A DNA stretch of 64,000 nt, taken from contig NZ_LZKK01000235.1 in assembly GCF_001672815.1 (NCBI RefSeq), forward strand, positions 23,944 through 87,943, in the 5' to 3' direction. The position numbers and the translations under genes are program-made. A model generated the notes under the pieces. That model was not told the DNA's origin. It saw nothing but the letters and a program-made list of their open reading frames with translations, and did not search any database. This stretch comes from Mycobacterium sp. E796 (GTDB lineage Bacteria; Actinomycetota; Actinomycetes; Mycobacteriales; Mycobacteriaceae). This document shows, in pieces, positions 8,182-17,630 of the stretch (positions are counted from its first letter, which is position 1; the number at the start of each line of letters is the position of its first letter).

Positions 8182-9528
8182 CTATCGCGCCCCGTCCACC
8201 GCGAAACTGACCATGGCGGCCCAATAGAGCGGGCTGGCGGTGAGGATGCCGTCACGCCAGCGGCGCATCTGCGCGCGCTGCCAACGGTTCACCGCGCACC
8301 CCGCGTCGGCGCCGTCGTGCGCGTCGTCCACGGCGACAACGACATCGGCCATCGGGTCGGCTGTGTCGGCGGCGGCGAACCGTCGATAGGCCGCGGACGT
8401 GGGCAGTGACCACAAGGTGGCGCTCACCAGCTCGGCGCCGCCCAGGACCATCGCCGCCACCAGGCCGGTCGCCTCGTCGAATTGATAGTCGCCGCCCGAC
8501 CCGCAGGCCAGCAGGGCGACCCGCGGCGGGATGGGCAGTTGCAAGGACATCAGGTCCGACGCGGTCAGCGGGCGATGATCGCCGATGGGCTCGGCATCCC
8601 CGGGAACATCCGCCGTGCAGGCCAGGTGCAGCGCCGCGCGGTCGGCCTGGCCGTGCGCCGAACTGGCGTGGCCGACGTACATGAGCCGGCTCGGGGATTG
8701 CCCCAGCTGCTTGGCCAGCCAGACGCGGTCGGCATCCTGGCGGCGGAACAGCTCGACGGCGTCGTCGACTTCCGGCAGCACCGGTCGTCGGCGCATCAGC
8801 CCGGCGAAGTGTTGCGCCAATTGCGTTGCCGCCGAGGGTCTTCCGAGCACCGAGCCGAGCTCGGAGTCCGGGCGCTGCCCGGGCACCCGGGGGTCGAGGA
8901 CCAGCACCGGGGGCCCGTCCCGCCGGGCGTCCCAGCCGGCCGGCGCCCGTGGCGAGTGCACGATGTTGGGCGGCACCGCCATCAGCACGTCGACCAGTTC
9001 CATCAGCCGATGCCCATCGGTGCGGGCGCCGATATCGTCGAGCTGCCAGGGGATCTGGGCGGCCCCCCGCCCGCTGGAGGTGATGGCATCCTGGCGCGCG
9101 CGCACGAGCTCTTCCTTGCTCGGCCCCGATTTCGGCACGGCCAGCAGGCCCCACGGCACGCGGGCCAGCCGAGCGCTGGGCGAGACGAATAACACCGCGC
9201 GCGGGGTGGACACGCATTCCGTCAGCAGCTGCCAGCCGGGGGCGCCGATGAGCAGCACCCCTAGGATGTAGGCCATCGTCAACTCGGTGTCCGGCGCGGC
9301 GAATGGGCCAGTCGTCAGCGCCCGCTCGATGGCGTCGCGACGGCTTTCCGTGCCGTTGGGTTCGGGTAGGGCGCCGGCCAGTTCCTGCAGGGCCGCGAGC
9401 AGGATCGGGTCCTCGATCACCCAGTTGACCGTTTTGGACGGCTGCCCGACGATCCGCAAGCTCCCGTACGTGACGATCCCGACGTCGGCGAAGCGCAGGA
9501 CGAGAGTCGACCGGTCCGTGTCACTCAT
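8182..9528 (-). CDS. CHAT-domain (caspase-like) cysteine protease
   Basis: 448 residues. The C-terminal two-thirds is a CHAT domain (clan CD, caspase HetF associated with TPRs). The catalytic dyad is visible: His287 in LMYVGHASS and Cys342 in RVALLACGSGGD; the domain closes with PLYWAAMVSFAVDG, typical of the family. CHAT enzymes are proteases often paired with TPR sensors in bacterial conflict or cell-death systems; the target here is unknown. There is no signal peptide, so it is cytosolic. Its ATG overlaps the stop of the upstream TPR gene by four bases, so the two are translationally coupled and probably form a complex. Confidence 0.87.
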   Translation of the reverse strand: MSDTDRSTLVLRFADVGIVTYGSLRIVGQPSKTVNWVIEDPILLAALQELAGALPEPNGTESRRDAIERALTTGPFAAPDTELTMAYILGVLLIGAPGWQLLTECVSTPRAVLFVSPSARLARVPWGLLAVPKSGPSKEELVRARQDAITSSGRGAAQIPWQLDDIGARTDGHRLMELVDVLMAVPPNIVHSPRAPAGWDARRDGPPVLVLDPRVPGQRPDSELGSVLGRPSAATQLAQHFAGLMRRRPVLPEVDDAVELFRRQDADRVWLAKQLGQSPSRLMYVGHASSAHGQADRAALHLACTADVPGDAEPIGDHRPLTASDLMSLQLPIPPRVALLACGSGGDYQFDEATGLVAAMVLGGAELVSATLWSLPTSAAYRRFAAADTADPMADVVVAVDDAHDGADAGCAVNRWQRAQMRRWRDGILTASPLYWAAMVSFAVDGAR

Positions 9529-11261
9529 GGCCAGGTGGACCAGGCGGGTTCGCCGGCGGTGACCTCGCGGCCATAGCGCTGCAGCGCCAGTTCGCGGTAG
9601 TGGCTAAGGATCGGCGCGGCATCCGGATGCATCTGCAGCGGCGGCAGCGGGCCCAGCCGCGTGAGCGACCGGCCCCCCAGCGCCGGCGGGCCGGCTGCGG
9701 CCAGCGCTTCGCCGTCCTCGATGAGCACCGGTGGGGTGGCCGTGGACGCCCACTCGCCGATCTTGGCGCGCTCCGGCTCCATGTCGAAAGTCCCTCGGGC
9801 GCTGTGATATTCGACCAGCTCGCTGATCAGCTCGGTGTTCTCCCACTCCCACGCGACGGCGAAGGCGCCGGCCAGGATGGGCGCCGAAACGCTGGTCGCC
9901 CAACGTGATCGCGCGTCGGCGTCGGCGATCGAATACCGGACCGAGTCGACCGCGAGCGCGGCCGGGACCTTGAGCTCCGCGGCCTGTTCGAGCTTGCTCA
10001 TGCCGCGCCAGTATTCCGGGGTGCCGATCTCGCCCTTGAGGATGCCCAGGCCCTCGGCCTGCCGCGCCTCGGTTTCCTCCAGCGTCTCGTCGGGATCGCC
10101 CGAGCTGTCGAAGCCGAGGTCCGCCAACGCATCCGCGCGCCACACCGTGCCGAGGTGGTTGTCGAGCTGGGCGTATTGCAGCCAACTGCTGCGCGGTGAC
10201 GAGTCGAGCAGTTCCCGTGCCTGGGCGATCAGCTCGACCGCGTCGGCGAATTTACTCCAAAAGATCGCGATCCAGCTGCGTTGCAACAGAATACGGTGTA
10301 GGTACAGCGGCTTTCCGAGTTCGCGCCAGTGCCGCTCGGCGTGCTCCCAGCACTCGTCGGCCGCCTGGAGGGCCCCGGACCCCAGCCGGGTGAATCCCAT
10401 GTAGAGCCAGCACCGAGCGATGTCGTGCGCACGGTCGTAGCGCGCGATGACGGGGTAGGCCTCCGAGACCAGTTGCTCGGTGCCGGCGTGGTCGGCGGAT
10501 GCCCAGCAGGCCGCCGCGCGTTCCAATTGCGTTCTGGCCGTTGCCAGTTCCCAGCCGTTCGCTTGTGCGCGGGCGCCCGCCCGGCGCAGCCAGGGTTCGG
10601 CCTCGGCCAGTCGCCCGGTCTCGACGCAGAACCTGCCGTACTCCGTGGCCGCCGCCACCCGCACATAGTCGCCGAACGGGCTGTCGCTGCGCAGGCGATC
10701 CGGATCCTCCAGCGCGGCCAGCACCTGCTCCCATAACGGAACCGACTGCACGTGAAGGTCGTCGTCGCAGAGCGCGCTGGCACAGAGCAGCTGCGCGTGG
10801 GTGACCAGGTAGCCGTGCTCGTCGGCGAGGTCGGCAAAATCACCCCCGGGGGCCGTGTCCGACAACGCCGCCAGCGCCGCTGCAGCGCCCTCGTGATCGC
10901 CGAGGGCCGCGGCCAGGCCCGTTTCCAAAAACTGCGCCCGCCGCGAGTACCGCACCATCAGGTGCGCCACCTCGGCGTCGGACATCCGCACCTGTTCGGC
11001 CGCCTCCGGCATGGTGCCGGCGGCAATGCCCGAATAGACGGCCAGGCAGTCGCGGATGCGCCGGATCGACTCGCGCACTCCGTCATTCGCCCCGCGCGCC
11101 AGATAGATCTCACCGAGTTGTGCCAGGGCTTCCAGCATCAGGTCGTCCCGGTCTTCCCGCTCGATGCGCGGCATCAGGGACAGCAGCAGATCTCGCGCCC
11201 GGGTCTCGTCGGCGGCGAACGCCAACCGGCGGGCGTTCTCCAATTCGCCGGGGATCGACAC
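9525..11261 (-). CDS. TPR-like helical repeat protein, partner of the CHAT protease
   Basis: 578 residues from a GTG at 11261 (reads VSIPGELENARRLAFAADET). It is almost wholly helical, with repeated Ala/Leu/Trp patterns typical of tetratricopeptide repeats (for example TGRLAEAEPWLRRAGARAQ and GALQAADECWEHAERHWREL). TPR arrays bind other proteins and in CHAT systems hold or sense the protease trigger. Its stop overlaps the CHAT start by four bases. The frame stays open far upstream, but that stretch overlaps the lipoprotein gene in another frame and the hairpin at 11302, so it was excluded. Confidence 0.8.
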   Translation of the reverse strand: MSIPGELENARRLAFAADETRARDLLLSLMPRIEREDRDDLMLEALAQLGEIYLARGANDGVRESIRRIRDCLAVYSGIAAGTMPEAAEQVRMSDAEVAHLMVRYSRRAQFLETGLAAALGDHEGAAAALAALSDTAPGGDFADLADEHGYLVTHAQLLCASALCDDDLHVQSVPLWEQVLAALEDPDRLRSDSPFGDYVRVAAATEYGRFCVETGRLAEAEPWLRRAGARAQANGWELATARTQLERAAACWASADHAGTEQLVSEAYPVIARYDRAHDIARCWLYMGFTRLGSGALQAADECWEHAERHWRELGKPLYLHRILLQRSWIAIFWSKFADAVELIAQARELLDSSPRSSWLQYAQLDNHLGTVWRADALADLGFDSSGDPDETLEETEARQAEGLGILKGEIGTPEYWRGMSKLEQAAELKVPAALAVDSVRYSIADADARSRWATSVSAPILAGAFAVAWEWENTELISELVEYHSARGTFDMEPERAKIGEWASTATPPVLIEDGEALAAAGPPALGGRSLTRLGPLPPLQMHPDAAPILSHYRELALQRYGREVTAGEPAWSTWP

Positions 11262-11301
11262 GGCTGCATCATAAGTCCGCCGCCGTGAACGTGGCGAGGA
11301 A

Positions 11302-11345
11302 CCGAAGCGGCGGGCGTTTGAGTGAGGGCACGCCCGCCGCTTCGG
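11302..11345 (-). terminator. Strong hairpin downstream of the LpqH-like gene
   Basis: Perfect 16-bp stem (CCGAAGCGGCGGGCGT with its complement) and a 12-base loop, 11 bases after the lipoprotein stop. It isolates that gene from the TPR gene, which starts at 11261. Confidence 0.75.
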
Positions 11346-11356
11346 CGTTCGATCGA

Positions 11357-11845
11357 TCAACCGCAGGTCACCTTGATGCTGAAGTCCTTGGTGATCATCC
11401 CGGCCATCGGGTTCTTCATGTCGGCGCCCTGAGCCTGTCCCGTGATGGTGTACGTCTTGCCGTCCACCGACACGTTTGCCGAGCCGACCTTCGCACCCAT
11501 GCCGTTGCTGACCGACAAGGCGTTGCCGTCGACGAAGAGCGCGAGCGACTCGACCGCCGGGGGGTTCGCGTCGGTCATCACCACGGCCAGCGCCTGCTGG
11601 GGCCCGCTGGTGGTGCCGCTGCCGATATCGATCTTGCCGCCGGTCCTGACACACGTCACGGCGGACGGGTTCAGGCCGGGCAGGTCGGTGCCGCCGACCT
11701 TGACCTGCGCGTTGGTGCCGGTGCCGGTGGAGGCACTGGGCGCCGTGCTCGACGCCGGGCTGGCTGAGTGGCCCCCGCTCGAGCAGCCCACCAGCGCCGT
11801 GGCGACGCCGAGGGTTCCAATCGCTCCCACGAGAAGACGTTTCAC
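11357..11845 (-). CDS. LpqH-family (19-kDa antigen-like) lipoprotein
   Basis: 162 residues from a GTG at 11845 that has an AAGGAAGGA site seven bases upstream. The signal peptide ends in a lipobox (ALVGC), so the mature protein is acylated on cysteine and anchored in the membrane. A Ser/Thr/Pro/Ala linker follows, then a beta-rich LpqH domain with Cys in TCVRTGG and at the C-terminal TCG. LpqH-type lipoproteins are surface TLR2 ligands; function in the cell wall is unclear. This is one of several paralogs and is not syntenic with lpqH itself. Confidence 0.85.
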   Translation of the reverse strand: MKRLLVGAIGTLGVATALVGCSSGGHSASPASSTAPSASTGTGTNAQVKVGGTDLPGLNPSAVTCVRTGGKIDIGSGTTSGPQQALAVVMTDANPPAVESLALFVDGNALSVSNGMGAKVGSANVSVDGKTYTITGQAQGADMKNPMAGMITKDFSIKVTCG

Positions 11846-11983
11846 TGCAGTTCCTTCCTTCATGCGCCGCCCCAGTGGCGTCGTCATGGGCGCAAGTACA
11901 GACCGGCCGCGTCGCTACCGATCCCAATTTCGACGGTCACCCGGTAGGCTGCCTCGACACGGCCCGACGAAGGGAGACGCGCA

Positions 11984-12358
11984 ATGGCGAGCGTGAAATG
12001 GCTGGAACAGCCTGAGGCGCATGACTTCCCGGCGGCGGCCGACTACCTCGCCCTGCTCGCGGAGCCGGGCACCGCCAACGAGTTGGCCGAAAAGCTGAAG
12101 TCCGGAGTCGTCAGCCACAAGAAGGCCAAGGACATCCTGCGGGCGGCGCAATTGAGCCTGCTTCCCGAAGACAACCCGCACGTCGCCGCGGATCTGTCCA
12201 AGATCAAGAAGGGGCAGGCGTTGTCGCCGATTCTGCTGGTGCGCGGCGACTTCACGGCGGGTGTCCCGCTGCAGATCGCCGACGGTTACCACCGGGTGTG
12301 CGCGAGCTATCACACCGACGAGAACACCGATATCCCCGTCGTCATCGTGTCATCGTGA
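11984..12358 (+). CDS. Small ParB/DGxHR-like protein of unknown function
   Basis: 124 residues: MASVKWLEQPEAHDFPAAAD at the start and a C-terminal IADGYHRVCASYH motif that recalls the DGxHR signature of ParB/sulfiredoxin-fold proteins. The N-terminal half is helical. The function is unknown; in related bacteria such proteins bind nucleotides or DNA. The ATG at 11984 has a GAAGGGAGA site. Its stop overlaps the GTG of the enoyl-CoA hydratase gene by four bases, so the two are coupled. Confidence 0.7.
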   Translation: MASVKWLEQPEAHDFPAAADYLALLAEPGTANELAEKLKSGVVSHKKAKDILRAAQLSLLPEDNPHVAADLSKIKKGQALSPILLVRGDFTAGVPLQIADGYHRVCASYHTDENTDIPVVIVSS

Positions 12359-13095
12359 TCGAGATCGAAGCCGCCGGCGCGGTCCGGGTCCTGACCATTT
12401 CCTCCGGGCGCGTCAACGCCCTCGACGTCGAGCTGCTCAGGGAGCTGACCGACGCCCTGGGCGAGCTGCAGCACTCGGGTGCCCCCGCGCTCGTCGTCAC
12501 CGGCGCCGGTCGCGCATTCAGCGCGGGGGTCGACCTCAACCGCGTGGTGGACGGCGGTTCGGCCTACACCGACCGGCTGATCCCGGCGCTGTCCGAGGCG
12601 TTCGAGGCGCTGTTCTGCTACCCGGGCCCGACGGTGGCCGCGGTGAACGGAGCCGCCATTGCCGGCGGCTGCGTGCTGGCCGCTGCCTGCGACCGCCGGC
12701 TGATCGGCCCGGAAGCACAGATCGGGGCGACCGAGGTCCGGGTAGGAGTGGCGTTTCCGGTCGCCGCGCTCGAGGTGATGCGCTACGCGTGCGGGGACCG
12801 CGCGGAAGAGGTGGTGCTCGGCGGCGGTGTCTACCGGGGCGAGGAAGCCATCGCCAACAGGCTGGCCCACCGCGTCGTCGCCGACGATCTCCTCGGGGCG
12901 GCGGTGGCGGAGGCCTCCGACCTGGGCGGCATCCCGATGGAGGCCTACCGGCACACGAAAGCGCAGCTGCGGGCCCCGACCCTGGCCCGGATGCGCGAGG
13001 GTGCCCTTGTCGACAGCGAGGTGCGCCAACTGTGGGGCTCGGACGAGACGCAGCGGCGCATCGCCGCCTACGTCGAGAGCCTGCGGCGCCGCTGA
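12355..13095 (+). CDS. Enoyl-CoA hydratase/isomerase family protein
   Basis: 246 residues from a GTG at 12355 that overlaps the previous stop (GTGA). The crotonase fold is clear: VVTGAGRAFSAGVDLN (first oxyanion strand) and AAVNGAAIAGGCVLAAACD (second oxyanion loop). The usual catalytic glutamates are partly replaced, so hydratase, isomerase or hydrolase activity cannot be told apart. It probably acts on a CoA thioester in lipid or amino-acid degradation. It stops one base before the convergent LucA gene. Confidence 0.85.
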   Translation: MIEIEAAGAVRVLTISSGRVNALDVELLRELTDALGELQHSGAPALVVTGAGRAFSAGVDLNRVVDGGSAYTDRLIPALSEAFEALFCYPGPTVAAVNGAAIAGGCVLAAACDRRLIGPEAQIGATEVRVGVAFPVAALEVMRYACGDRAEEVVLGGGVYRGEEAIANRLAHRVVADDLLGAAVAEASDLGGIPMEAYRHTKAQLRAPTLARMREGALVDSEVRQLWGSDETQRRIAAYVESLRRR

Positions 13096-13096
13096 G

Positions 13097-13888
13097 TTAT
13101 TCGTCGAGCGCGACACCGCCGCGAGTACGCCTGCGGCGCATCCGGTGTGAGCCCTTGCCGGTCGGCCGGCGGTTCTGCAATCCGCCCCGCGGCTCGTCGG
13201 CGGCTTCGGCTTCCTCGGCGGCCGGTTCGGCTTCCGTCTCGGCCTCGGCGCTGGCCGCGACGGGCTCTTCGGCCTTTTCCGTTTCTTCCGTTTCTTCGGT
13301 TTCTTCGGTTTCTTCGGCTTCTGCGGTCTCGTCGGGCTCTTCGGCCGTGACTTCGGCCTCGGTGTCTTCGGCCTCGTCCGCCTTCTTGCGGCGAAGGCCC
13401 CGCTTCTTGGGCTGCTTGGCCTTCTTCGGCTTGATCGGCTTCGGCGGTGGCGGCGGCAATTCGGCGATAAACGAGAGGTAGAACGCGAAGATGCCGATCA
13501 CGCCGATTGCGGCGGCGGCGCCATAGACGGCGAACAACCACCGCCCGGCGTGGTCCAGGCTGAGCCAGATCTCGCTGATCGCGGTGCCGATGATGAGCAC
13601 GCCGGAAAGCACGTGGGCCACGATCGACCAGAGCCGGATGGACAGGGCGAGCTGGGGCGTCCCCAATTCCGGCTTTCGAGTCCGCAACTGGGTGAACACC
13701 ACCGGAAGGGCGGCCAGGGCCACCAGGGCACCCGTCACGATCCGAAGCGTCGTCCCCAACGAATGCGTGGTGTCACCCATCAACTCGGGCCAGCGGGGCA
13801 GCACGAAAAAGAAGTAGAGGACGCCGGCAGCGATCGAAAACGATGCGTGCCACGGTATGGCGACCTTGCGCCCCATACGCCTCCTCAT
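13097..13888 (-). CDS. lucA: Membrane protein LucA (Rv3723 ortholog)
   Basis: 263 residues (259 from the alternative ATG at 13876, which has AGGAGG just upstream). There are four hydrophobic segments in the first 145 residues, then a proline patch, a lysine/arginine-rich stretch and a long acidic Glu/Ala/Thr tail. M. tuberculosis LucA (Rv3723) stabilises the Mce1 and Mce4 importers and so coordinates fatty-acid and cholesterol uptake. The call rests on synteny with tRNA-Ser, SRP RNA and the Rv3722c ortholog plus the overall architecture. A 9-bp repeat inside the tail encodes EET units. Confidence 0.82.
   Translation of the reverse strand: MRRRMGRKVAIPWHASFSIAAGVLYFFFVLPRWPELMGDTTHSLGTTLRIVTGALVALAALPVVFTQLRTRKPELGTPQLALSIRLWSIVAHVLSGVLIIGTAISEIWLSLDHAGRWLFAVYGAAAAIGVIGIFAFYLSFIAELPPPPPKPIKPKKAKQPKKRGLRRKKADEAEDTEAEVTAEEPDETAEAEETEETEETEETEKAEEPVAASAEAETEAEPAAEEAEAADEPRGGLQNRRPTGKGSHRMRRRRTRGGVALDE
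13280..13317. repeat. 9-bp tandem repeat inside lucA
   Basis: About four copies of a 9-bp unit (GTTTCTTCG and one-base variants) encode repeated Glu-Glu-Thr on the minus strand in the acidic tail of LucA. Copy number may vary between strains. Confidence 0.7.
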
Positions 13889-13993
13889 GCTGGTACCGGG
13901 GCCATGTCGGCCCGGTACGCCAGCCTAAAGGCCGTTCAGAGCGATTCCAAACAACCCCCGTGCGTGGTCGCGCCTCAAACCGAGGGCGACCGG

Positions 13994-14082
13994 TGGCGGA
14001 GGATGCGGGATTTGAACCCGCGAGGGCTGTTAACCCAACCCGCGTTCCAGGCGAGCGCCATAGGCCACTAGGCGAATCCTCC
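13994..14082 (-). tRNA. tRNA-Ser (GGA)
   Basis: On the minus strand GGAGGAT...ATCCTCC form the 7-bp acceptor stem, with discriminator G and encoded CCA at 13996-13994. The anticodon loop reads CTGGAAC, giving anticodon GGA. A long variable arm and the T-loop GGTTCAAATCC are present. It reads UCC and UCU codons. It stands between lucA and the SRP RNA, as in M. tuberculosis. Confidence 0.95.
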
Positions 14083-14153
14083 GTGGGCCATGTTAACCGA
14101 GCGGCGCGCGGTCGCCGCCGGTTGTTGTGGGCTTGGGTATTAGACTCGCCGGA

Positions 14154-15656
<1,503 letters not shown>

Positions 15657-15756
15657 GCGGCCCGGGCTTTAGTCGGCCCGCTCGAACTGATTGCCCGCCT
15701 CCTCAGCACACCCTGCCGGGTCTGCATAGTCAGCCCGCGACGGTAGCCTGCTGACC

Positions 15757-17547
15757 GTGGCCCTCTACCGCAAATACCGACCGGCAACCTTCGCCGAAGT
15801 AGTAGGGCAGGAGCACGTCACCGAGCCGCTGTCCATCGCCCTGGAGGCCGGCCGAATCAACCACGCGTACTTGTTTTCCGGGCCGCGCGGCTGCGGAAAG
15901 ACATCGTCGGCGCGCATCCTGGCCCGGTCGTTGAACTGTGCGCAGGGCCCGACGGCCACCCCGTGCGGGGTCTGCGAATCCTGCGTCGCGCTGGCGCCCA
16001 ACGCGCCGGGCAGCATCGACGTGGTGGAGCTCGACGCCGCCAGCCACGGCGGCGTGGACGACACGCGCGAGCTGCGCGACCGCGCGTTCTATGCCCCGGC
16101 GCAGTCGCGCTACCGGGTGTTCATCGTCGACGAGGCGCACATGGTGACCACCGCCGGGTTCAACGCGCTGCTCAAGATCGTCGAGGAGCCGCCCGAGCAC
16201 CTCATCTTCATCTTCGCCACCACCGAGCCGGAGAAGGTGCTGCCGACGATCCGGTCGCGCACCCACCACTACCCGTTCCGGCTGCTGCCGCCGAAGACCA
16301 TGCGGGCGCTGGTCGGGCGGATCTGCGAGCAGGAGGGCGTCGTCGTCGACGACGCGGTGTATCCGCTGGTGATCCGCGCCGGCGGTGGCTCGCCGCGCGA
16401 CACGCTTTCGGTGCTCGATCAGTTGCTGGCCGGGGCCGAGGGCAATCACGTGACGTATCAGCGCGCGCTGGGCCTGCTGGGCGCCACCGACGTCGCACTT
16501 ATCGACGACGCCGTCGACGCGCTGGCCGCCGCGGATGCCGCCGCGTTGTTCGGCGCGGTCGAATCGGTGATCGACGCCGGGCACGACCCACGGCGTTTCG
16601 CCACCGACCTGTTGGAGCGCTTCCGCGATCTCATTGTGCTGCAAGCGGTTCCGGATGCCGTGAGCCGCGGCGTGGTGGATGCGCCCGAGGACGTGCTGGA
16701 CCGGATGCGCGAGCAGGCGGCGCGCATCGGCCCGGCGACGCTGACCCGCTACGCCGAGGTGGTGCAGGCCGGGCTGGGCGAGATGCGTGGTGCGACGGCG
16801 CCGCGCCTCTTGCTCGAAGTGATCTGCGCGCGGCTGCTGCTGCCGTCGGCCAGCGACGCCGAATCGGCGCTGCTGCAGCGCATCGAGCGGATCGAGACCC
16901 GGTTGGGCGTCTCGATCCCGGCGTCGGAGGCCGCCGCCGAGCCCAGCCCACCGCCGCGGCGGGTGACCGTTTCCCGGCCCCAGCCGAAACCTGAGCCCAC
17001 GCCCGAGCCGGCCCCCGAACCGGCTCCGGCGGCGGCACCAGTACCCGCGTCCGCGCCCGAACCCGAATCCGCCTCCGCCCCGGGCGAACTCAACGCGTCG
17101 GCGGTGCGGACCATGTGGCCGACGGTGCGTGACAAGGTGCGCCAGCGTTCCCGCACCACCGAAGTGATGCTGGCGGGTGCCACGGTCCGCGCGGTGGAGG
17201 ACAACACGTTGGTGCTGACCCACGCGTCGGCGCCGCTAGCCAAGCGGCTGTCCGAACAGCGCAACGCCGACGTCATCGCCGAGGCGCTCAAGGACGCGTT
17301 GGGGGTGAGCTGGCGGGTGCGCTGCGAGGTCGGTGACCCGGTGCCCGCGCCGGCCGCCCCACCGCCGGTCGTGCGGGAAGCGCCGCCGGATGAGCCCGCC
17401 GACGCGGCTTCGTCTCAGCGAGACGAAGAGGAACACATGCTCGCCGAGGCCGGTCGCGCCGAGGCGGCGCCGCGGCGCGATCCGGAAGAGGTCGCACTCG
17501 AGCTGCTGCAGAACGAGCTGGGCGCGCGCCGGATAGACGGCGGCTAG
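15757..17547 (+). CDS. dnaX: DNA polymerase III subunits gamma/tau
   Basis: 596 residues from a GTG at 15757 (reads as MALYRKYRPATFAEVVGQEH). The clamp-loader ATPase carries Walker A (GPRGCGKTSSA), a four-cysteine zinc module (NCAQGPTATPCGVCESC) and the DEAH-like VDEAHM. A Pro/Glu/Ala-rich linker (about residues 395-445) precedes the tau C-terminal domain that binds the polymerase alpha subunit. It loads the sliding clamp and organises the replisome. No obvious programmed-frameshift slippery site was seen. Ortholog of Rv3721c. Confidence 0.95.
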   Translation: MALYRKYRPATFAEVVGQEHVTEPLSIALEAGRINHAYLFSGPRGCGKTSSARILARSLNCAQGPTATPCGVCESCVALAPNAPGSIDVVELDAASHGGVDDTRELRDRAFYAPAQSRYRVFIVDEAHMVTTAGFNALLKIVEEPPEHLIFIFATTEPEKVLPTIRSRTHHYPFRLLPPKTMRALVGRICEQEGVVVDDAVYPLVIRAGGGSPRDTLSVLDQLLAGAEGNHVTYQRALGLLGATDVALIDDAVDALAAADAAALFGAVESVIDAGHDPRRFATDLLERFRDLIVLQAVPDAVSRGVVDAPEDVLDRMREQAARIGPATLTRYAEVVQAGLGEMRGATAPRLLLEVICARLLLPSASDAESALLQRIERIETRLGVSIPASEAAAEPSPPPRRVTVSRPQPKPEPTPEPAPEPAPAAAPVPASAPEPESASAPGELNASAVRTMWPTVRDKVRQRSRTTEVMLAGATVRAVEDNTLVLTHASAPLAKRLSEQRNADVIAEALKDALGVSWRVRCEVGDPVPAPAAPPPVVREAPPDEPADAASSQRDEEEHMLAEAGRAEAAPRRDPEEVALELLQNELGARRIDGG

Positions 17548-17566
17548 TGGGACCGTAAGCGCGCGT

Positions 17567-17593
17567 TGGGGGCACCTCCCGCTTGCGGGGGAC
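17567..17593. repeat. GC palindrome after dnaX (possible terminator or dispersed element)
   Basis: TGGGGGCACCTCCCGCTTGC followed by GGGGGAC can fold as a hairpin (CCCGC/GCGGG core, plus G-runs that can pair with CCTCCC). It lies between the convergent dnaX and methyltransferase genes, where a two-way terminator would be expected. Similar G-rich palindromes are scattered in slow-growing mycobacteria, from memory. Confidence 0.4.
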
Positions 17594-17630
17594 CGGGCGC
17601 AACGGGTCGCCACCCTCGGCTAGGCCGAAG

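Noticed and set aside
5320..11261. Craspase-like (type III-E CRISPR) system
   Set aside because: CHAT and TPR are separate genes and no gRAMP/Cas protein or repeats are found in the window.
9525..11927. Long N-terminal extension of the TPR gene to 11927
   Set aside because: It would run antiparallel to nothing but through the lipoprotein gene in another frame and through the 16-bp terminator; the GTG at 11261 fits protein character better.
15730..17223. 497-residue minus-strand frame
   Set aside because: Antisense shadow of dnaX; no domain, low-complexity Arg/Gly/His composition.
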